A stretch of 11,449 bases of DNA, taken from NCBI GenBank assembly GCA_016926235.1, contig JAFGOZ010000295.1:1-11449 (forward strand), in the 5' to 3' direction. The stretch is from Bacteroidales bacterium (GTDB taxonomy: Bacteria > Bacteroidota > Bacteroidia > Bacteroidales > UBA10428). A program made the translations under genes and the position numbers. The stretch's first letter is position 1; every line of letters begins with the position of its first letter. Positions 6,675-11,449 of this stretch are shown here, one piece after another. The notes below the pieces were generated by a model that worked only from the letters and a program-made list of their open reading frames with translations, did no database searches and was not told the origin of the DNA.

Positions 6675-7691
6675 CTAGTACCTGTTCAGCCACCTGTATC
6701 GACGGGCATTATCCCCAAATTTCATGGCAATCATAAACTCATGGGAACCAAAGGTATGAGCCATAATTTCACTTGTGGCATAATCAAATGCATAACCAAA
6801 ATATATGTTATCAACCCTTAAGCCACCCATAACCACAAAATCGCTGATTTTATGTGATTTTTCTCCGGTTCGAAATGATAAACCCGTCCAATAATCATCC
6901 TTATAATATACTTTTGCGTTTAAATCCATCTGGGCAGAACCAATATTATTGATTTTGAGTAAAAAAGATGGTTCCACACCAAACTCGTTATCAATAGTAA
7001 AAGAATAACCTCCAAGCATATAATAACTCCGAAGCGTGATATCTTCACTCTCTTTCATCGTGGCTTTATCCCATAATCTTAGTTTGGATTGAAACACATT
7101 GGATGATGAAACACCTCCATTAAAGCCATAGCCGGTAAAATATACACCAAAATTTGCATCCGGAACAAAATAGACCTTATCTTTATTAAAAAAGAAATTA
7201 TCATCTGCGTCAGGCAGCTCTATTCCATCATGTAATTTATATTGATATGCCTTTGTTGAAATCCCAAATGATAATTGAGAGCTGTGCATATCAATATGGT
7301 ATGAATAGGTTCCCTGAAAACCTGTACGGCCAATAGCACCTGTCCTGTCGTTGAATATATAACCCCCCAGGCCTACGCGTCCGCTCCTGGAGCTTAGCCG
7401 GTGCTTTTTCTTAACGGAAGCATTCTTATTAATAAAACTATTCCTTAAAATCCTGGTCTGTCCACAAATTGCATGCGTTTTAGGTGTCCCTTTAAAGCCT
7501 ACCCATTGTTCCCTTGCAGTAAGGCAAAACTCTGTGTAACCTGCGCTGCCCGCGATAGCAGGATTTATAAGATATGCATTCATCATATACTGACTGAATA
7601 CAGGGTCTTGCTGGGATTGCGTCTTGAATATGCTTAAAAAGCACACAAATCCAAGCAAAACCAATCCTCTTTTTAATACCAATGCTTTCAT
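6675..7691 (-). CDS. PorP/SprF-family type IX secretion-associated outer-membrane protein
   Basis: The protein belongs to the PorP/SprF family, beta-barrel-like outer-membrane proteins linked to the type IX secretion system. A signal peptide is seen (basic MKALVLKR start, hydrophobic core to about residue 22, cleavage probably near 26). The family hallmark QDPVFSQYMMNAYLINPAIAGS begins at about residue 28. The rest alternates aromatic and glycine-rich strand-like segments, and the C-terminus around FGSHEFMIAMKF is typical of the family. The length of 338 residues is normal. A cysteine within the signal peptide is not in a lipobox. The gene follows the giant surface-protein gene by 15 bases with no promoter between, so the two are probably cotranscribed. 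By analogy with F. johnsoniae SprF, which is needed for SprB to reach the surface, it likely helps export or anchor that neighbour. Symbols such as porP or sprF are not assigned because the family has many paralogues per genome. Confidence 0.9.
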   Translation of the reverse strand: MKALVLKRGLVLLGFVCFLSIFKTQSQQDPVFSQYMMNAYLINPAIAGSAGYTEFCLTAREQWVGFKGTPKTHAICGQTRILRNSFINKNASVKKKHRLSSRSGRVGLGGYIFNDRTGAIGRTGFQGTYSYHIDMHSSQLSFGISTKAYQYKLHDGIELPDADDNFFFNKDKVYFVPDANFGVYFTGYGFNGGVSSSNVFQSKLRLWDKATMKESEDITLRSYYMLGGYSFTIDNEFGVEPSFLLKINNIGSAQMDLNAKVYYKDDYWTGLSFRTGEKSHKISDFVVMGGLRVDNIYFGYAFDYATSEIMAHTFGSHEFMIAMKFGDNARRYRWLNRY

Positions 7692-7706
7692 ATCTTGTTT
7701 CTAAAA

Positions 7707-10700
7707 TTATCTGATTAATGTCACGCTTCCGTTAAATACGGCATTACTATTCTTAAATGTAATGATGTAGAAGTATGAATCCATAGGCAATGCCTTACCT
7801 TTAAGTGATTCCCCATTCCAACGATGGTCCGGCATGTTATTAAAGTAGCCATCACTCTTGGATTTATATACCATTTTACCCCATCTGTCATATACTTCAA
7901 CTATAATATCCGGATAGTATTCAGCACCCAGTATTTCCCAATAATCATTTTGATAATCATTATTAGGCGTAAACCCTGTATATGGCATGAGACACACATC
8001 ACTCTGGTATGCCAGTATAGTATCTACTGTAGCCACGCATTCATTAATATCGCGTATTGTAAGCTGATAGTATCCCGTATCCAGATCGGAAATAATATCA
8101 CCAATTTGGCCGGTATTCCATTCGCCAAATTGCTCATTGTATGGTGGTGTACCTCCGGTAATGGTATCAACAGCAATGAAGCCATTAATAAGACTGAAGC
8201 AGAACGGATCTTCTACATGTAATGTAATCTTGATAGGATGGGCCTCTTTTACTTCAAGAGTATCCAAAACCTTACATCCATTATAATCCAAAACATTGCC
8301 TATATAATTGCCTGCTGGTAACTCCTGGAGTATGCTATCCTGCCAGCTTAATGGGATTTCAACACCATTTGAATCGAACCATTCATACGTGTAGGGCCTA
8401 TAACCTCCTGAGGCATTAGCATAAATCCAACCTGTAGCGTCGCCATTACATTTTGCATCAGCTATCACGAAATCCACTTTTACACTGTCAGGCTCTGTTA
8501 AAGTCCTGGAAGCTCTACCCTCGCAACGATTTGCATCCCAAAGGATCACAGAATAATCACCCGCAGCTGCACCATGATAGGTTTCATTTGTATTTCCACT
8601 ATTCCAAAGCCATGCCGAGGCTGGTTGTGTGCCCCCTGAATCAAGAACAGCTACCAGAACACCATTCTCATCACCTGCACATTTAATTGGGTTTATAATG
8701 CCAATGCTTACATATAGAGGCCCTGGCTGATCCAGATAAGTAGTATCGATAAATTCTTCACCCGTTGCCCCATCCGTAACAGTGACAATGTACATTCCTT
8801 CACCGACTCCAGTAAGTATTTGATCTGTGGATCCATCTTCCCATCTATAAGATACTGTACCCGCATTATTATATGCTTGTGCAATTAATGCTCCGTCTGT
8901 AAATCCATAACAACTGACAGCATTTTGTACAAATATATTTGCATTAAATCCATCGGGTTCAAGCACTGTTACTGTATCTGAAGCTGTACAACCAAAGCTG
9001 TCCACAACAAATACAGTATATGTTCCGGAACCTAAACTATCTGCTATTACAGTTGTTTGAGCCAATGTATCATCCCATTGTACAGAATAAACAGAAGGAT
9101 CCCTGTTAACCATTACTTCTGCAATACCATCTGTAGCACCTGTATAGGAAATATGCCATCCATGCTGGTAAGAACTTGTAACAGAAGCATCTGCAATAAG
9201 AGGATTGGTTTCTTCAATCGTAATTGATGTATCACGATCACATCCTGTATTATCATCAGTAACCACAACACTGTAATCCCCAGAAGAAAGACCATCCTGA
9301 TCTTCAGCATCCTCATCTATTCCGGTACCAGATATTGCTGTCCACTGGTAAGTATAATTTCCACTACCTCCATCAACTGTTATATCAATAGATCCTGAAT
9401 AATCCGTATTACAATATACAGAAGATGCCAGGATATTTGTAAACTCAAGATGATCATAAACTTCAACTAATACTGAATCTAAACCCACACAACCATTACC
9501 GTCTGTTATAGTTGCAATATACGTAGTAATTGCACCAGCATTCGGGTTCGTTAATACTGCATCCTCAGGATTACTTAAGTCAAGGCTTCCATCATCAGGT
9601 GTCCATGAGAAGGTTACTGAAGGTGTATAAGACTGAACCAGATGTAAGTCATTGGTACATGTTCCAATTGTTACATCATCAATTAATGTTACTTCTGGCA
9701 AGCTAAATACAGTCAGCAATATGCTGTCGCTTATAGCTTCACAAGTATTTGAATTTCGAACAACCACATAAACAATATCACCCGTTGTCAGTGAATCCGT
9801 TGTATATTGGGCACTGATGCCAGATTGAACCAATTCATCATTTACATAGAAATCAAATATCGAACCACCAGTAGCAGTTACATTAAAATCTACGGCAACA
9901 CCTTCACAAATACTGTCATTACTTGCAGTAAATGCAGTAATTACCGGTAAATCAAATACTTCCATCATAATAACCTCACTAAATGCATTACAGCCTGTAG
10001 CCATATCAATTACCTCTGCATAAACCTGATCTCCATTTATCAAAGTATCTGTTGTATAAATATTGTTACCCGTTAATACAGTATCACCGTTCAGGTAGAA
10101 AATATAATCATCGCCACCTGCTGCCATGAATACAACCGTGTCGCCGGCACATATACTATCATTTGTCACTGCAATCATGGGTTCGGGCAATTCATGGAAT
10201 AACACATATACCGTGTCACTTATCACTGTATTACAGTAACCAGTAACTTTACATCTGTATAAACCTGAATAGGATGAAGTATCCGCTATAATAGAAATTA
10301 AAGTATCATCCACTATAGTCAGATTACCATCACTAATGACAGTATTCCAATCCGTACCATTGAATTTTTCCCAGGTGAATGTCAAACTTTCACCAACAGC
10401 CGTTAAGCTGAATGATACAGGCGTCCCTACACATTCGATGATACTGTCAACAGGTTGTGATGTTATTTCGGTTGCGGGATATACGGTAATATAATCTGTC
10501 CTTATCCTCATGGTATCCGCAGCGCCGTCAATCAACCATAACTCAACAGTCTTAACACCACCCGTAGTGTAAACATATGAAACGGTATCAATCATTGAGA
10601 CATAGGATAATGTATCACCAACAACGCCATCTCCGAATACCCACATATAATCTGTTATAGACGTGGTATTTTCACAAAGATCGACAAAATGTACCGTATC

Positions 10701-11449
10701 TCCCACGCACACTACAGTTTCAAGCGCCAGGAAGTCAGCTCTTAACCCGCAACCTGATTGTGCAATCTGCATAGTCACGCTATCCTGACATCCAAATTCA
10801 TTAGTCTCGACCACACTTATCCAAACATTGTCCAAATCTCCAAAGTTCACCACAACTACATTTGTATCAGATGGCCCGACAAATGTTATGCTGTCATGCG
10901 CATACCATTGATAGGTTGAATGCGGATTGTATGCAACTTCATATTGTATATTTGCAGATCGGCAGGCAACGGTATCCGGTCCATTAATAGTATCATGAGG
11001 AACAGCATGAATGATTACATTAAAGCTGCAACTATCAATGTTACCGTATAAGTCTTCAGCATAATAGGTTACTACAGATGTGTCTATGGCAAATAATGTT
11101 CCACTGGCATCTCCTGTTCCGGATGTATTGGTTGCCCCGGTAATAATATAGGTTACTGTAACATCTGCTGAATCTGTACATCCGTCAGAAATTGTTAACA
11201 TCCCAATATTTTCAACAATATTCCCTGTTTCCGATTCTGCACATTCCACAATATCTGATGGAGGTATTATTCGAGGAGCCAGAGTATCATATACTGTTAC
11301 CGTTGACTCACATGAATCTATATTACCACTTGCATCTGATACTATCAAACTTACTGTATTCAATCCAACATGACTGCAATCAAACACTGACCGGTTCAAA
11401 CTCATGGTTGATATGCCACAGTTGTCGGTTGAGCCATCATCCAGATAAC
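7707..11449 (-). CDS. giant SprB-like surface protein with type IX sorting domain (N-terminus beyond window)
   Basis: This is the C-terminal 1246 residues of a multidomain cell-surface protein, probably an adhesin. The frame stays open to the window edge; the ATG at 11405 lies inside an HYR domain and is not the true start. Counting from that Met, modules are: end of HYR 1 (to about 42), HYR 2 (43-134), an Ig-like module (135-218), PKD (222-310, with WVFGDG at 255-260), Ig-like (311-405), a tandem pair (408-487 and 488-570), a PKD/Ig-like module (571-651), six SprB-type repeats (about 652-1134), and the gliding-motility-associated C-terminal domain (1137-1232). Most modules hold one cysteine near each end, 52-60 residues apart, suggesting a disulfide per module. 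Asp, Thr and Ser are abundant and strongly basic residues are scarce, as in exported adhesins. The PorP/SprF-like gene follows directly. Ligand and exact role cannot be read from the sequence. Confidence 0.92.
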   Translation of the reverse strand, partial: YLDDGSTDNCGISTMSLNRSVFDCSHVGLNTVSLIVSDASGNIDSCESTVTVYDTLAPRIIPPSDIVECAESETGNIVENIGMLTISDGCTDSADVTVTYIITGATNTSGTGDASGTLFAIDTSVVTYYAEDLYGNIDSCSFNVIIHAVPHDTINGPDTVACRSANIQYEVAYNPHSTYQWYAHDSITFVGPSDTNVVVVNFGDLDNVWISVVETNEFGCQDSVTMQIAQSGCGLRADFLALETVVCVGDTVHFVDLCENTTSITDYMWVFGDGVVGDTLSYVSMIDTVSYVYTTGGVKTVELWLIDGAADTMRIRTDYITVYPATEITSQPVDSIIECVGTPVSFSLTAVGESLTFTWEKFNGTDWNTVISDGNLTIVDDTLISIIADTSSYSGLYRCKVTGYCNTVISDTVYVLFHELPEPMIAVTNDSICAGDTVVFMAAGGDDYIFYLNGDTVLTGNNIYTTDTLINGDQVYAEVIDMATGCNAFSEVIMMEVFDLPVITAFTASNDSICEGVAVDFNVTATGGSIFDFYVNDELVQSGISAQYTTDSLTTGDIVYVVVRNSNTCEAISDSILLTVFSLPEVTLIDDVTIGTCTNDLHLVQSYTPSVTFSWTPDDGSLDLSNPEDAVLTNPNAGAITTYIATITDGNGCVGLDSVLVEVYDHLEFTNILASSVYCNTDYSGSIDITVDGGSGNYTYQWTAISGTGIDEDAEDQDGLSSGDYSVVVTDDNTGCDRDTSITIEETNPLIADASVTSSYQHGWHISYTGATDGIAEVMVNRDPSVYSVQWDDTLAQTTVIADSLGSGTYTVFVVDSFGCTASDTVTVLEPDGFNANIFVQNAVSCYGFTDGALIAQAYNNAGTVSYRWEDGSTDQILTGVGEGMYIVTVTDGATGEEFIDTTYLDQPGPLYVSIGIINPIKCAGDENGVLVAVLDSGGTQPASAWLWNSGNTNETYHGAAAGDYSVILWDANRCEGRASRTLTEPDSVKVDFVIADAKCNGDATGWIYANASGGYRPYTYEWFDSNGVEIPLSWQDSILQELPAGNYIGNVLDYNGCKVLDTLEVKEAHPIKITLHVEDPFCFSLINGFIAVDTITGGTPPYNEQFGEWNTGQIGDIISDLDTGYYQLTIRDINECVATVDTILAYQSDVCLMPYTGFTPNNDYQNDYWEILGAEYYPDIIVEVYDRWGKMVYKSKSDGYFNNMPDHRWNGESLKGKALPMDSYFYIITFKNSNAVFNGSVTLIR
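7710..7997 (-). other. type IX secretion C-terminal domain (CHU_C type) coding segment
   Basis: The last 96 residues match the gliding-motility-associated C-terminal domain, a type B sorting signal recognised by the type IX system. Seen are FTPNNDYQNDYW (usual form TPNGDGxND), EVYDRWGKMVY, HRWNGE, GKALPMDSYFY and the closing VTLIR. The first loop is changed from NGDG to NNDY; the rest is regular. This domain is what ties the protein to type IX export. Confidence 0.9.
8004..9452 (-). repeat. array of six SprB-type repeats in the surface protein
   Basis: Six diverged repeats of about 75-85 residues lie at about 652-733, 735-818, 820-893, 896-972, 974-1055 and 1057-1134 of the protein (numbered from the Met at 11405). 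Each follows the SprB pattern: a cysteine followed by a short DG- or NG-type turn, a Gly-rich turn, a Y-x-W strand, a G-x-Y segment and a second cysteine near the end. The copies are too diverged to show as DNA repeats. Similar repeats form the stalk of F. johnsoniae SprB. Confidence 0.8.
9696..10184 (-). repeat. tandem pair of about 80-residue modules
   Basis: Protein segments 408-487 and 488-570 are clearly duplicates. Both contain NDSIC at the start, a FYLNGD or FYVNDE hairpin, YTTD(T/S)L followed by GD and a VY strand, a closing cysteine, and a VF(D/S)LP linker. The likely origin is a past duplication. They resemble Ig-like or PKD-like modules found in other Bacteroidota surface proteins, but I cannot name the family with certainty. 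Confidence 0.75.

Noticed and set aside
7620..7691. Lipoprotein signal in the PorP/SprF-like protein because of a cysteine in the leader
   Set aside because: The residues before the cysteine (GFV) do not form a lipobox, and family members use an ordinary signal peptide.
7824..8222. 132-codon plus-strand open frame inside the surface-protein gene
   Set aside because: It is the complement of the sorting-domain and last-repeat coding region, which match known families; the plus-strand translation has no coherent features.
7710..11449. CRISPR array or DNA-level satellite in the repeat-rich region
   Set aside because: The repetition is only at protein level; I saw no regularly spaced identical DNA units.

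Overview
The window comes from a Bacteroidota (Bacteroidetes) genome, probably a marine or gliding-type lineage. Four things point there: a promoter of the TTG-N19-TAnnTTTG class typical of this phylum, near absence of Shine-Dalgarno sequences, a large surface protein ending in the gliding-motility-associated C-terminal domain (a type IX secretion signal), and a PorP/SprF-family partner beside it. The DNA is AT-rich. Genus cannot be fixed from this sequence.

Left part (about 1-5873, plus strand): a complete six-gene operon, nqrABCDEF, for the Na+-translocating NADH:quinone oxidoreductase. A phylum-type promoter lies just before nqrA and the genes are separated by 23, 3, -4 (overlap), 14 and 9 bases. 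All recognisable redox ligands are present: flavinylated threonines in NqrB and NqrC, the cysteine pairs of NqrD and NqrE, and the 2Fe-2S, FAD and NADH motifs of NqrF. The complex should be functional: NqrF takes electrons from NADH and passes them through the membrane subunits to quinone while Na+ is exported. The flavin transferase ApbE, needed to attach FMN, is not in the window.

Middle (5874-6674): an AT-only inverted repeat after nqrF, then a small stand-alone gene for an L-rhamnose mutarotase (RhaM family), then a 353-base gene-poor interval. That interval holds a hairpin suited to ending minus-strand transcription. It also holds a weak candidate for a small minus-strand gene, with a consensus-type promoter overlapped by phased direct repeats.

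Right part (6675-11449, minus strand): a two-gene unit made of a very large multidomain surface protein, cut by the window edge at its N-terminal side, followed 15 bases later by a PorP/SprF-like outer-membrane protein. The visible 1246 residues run HYR, HYR, Ig-like, PKD, Ig-like, a tandem pair of about 80-residue repeats, one more PKD/Ig-like module, six SprB-type repeats, then the C-terminal sorting domain. The pair looks like SprB/SprF of Flavobacterium johnsoniae: an adhesin exported by the type IX system with a dedicated partner.

Most of the window is recognisable. The least explained part is the 6362-6606 interval. I saw no CRISPR array, tRNA, rRNA, insertion sequence or phage gene.
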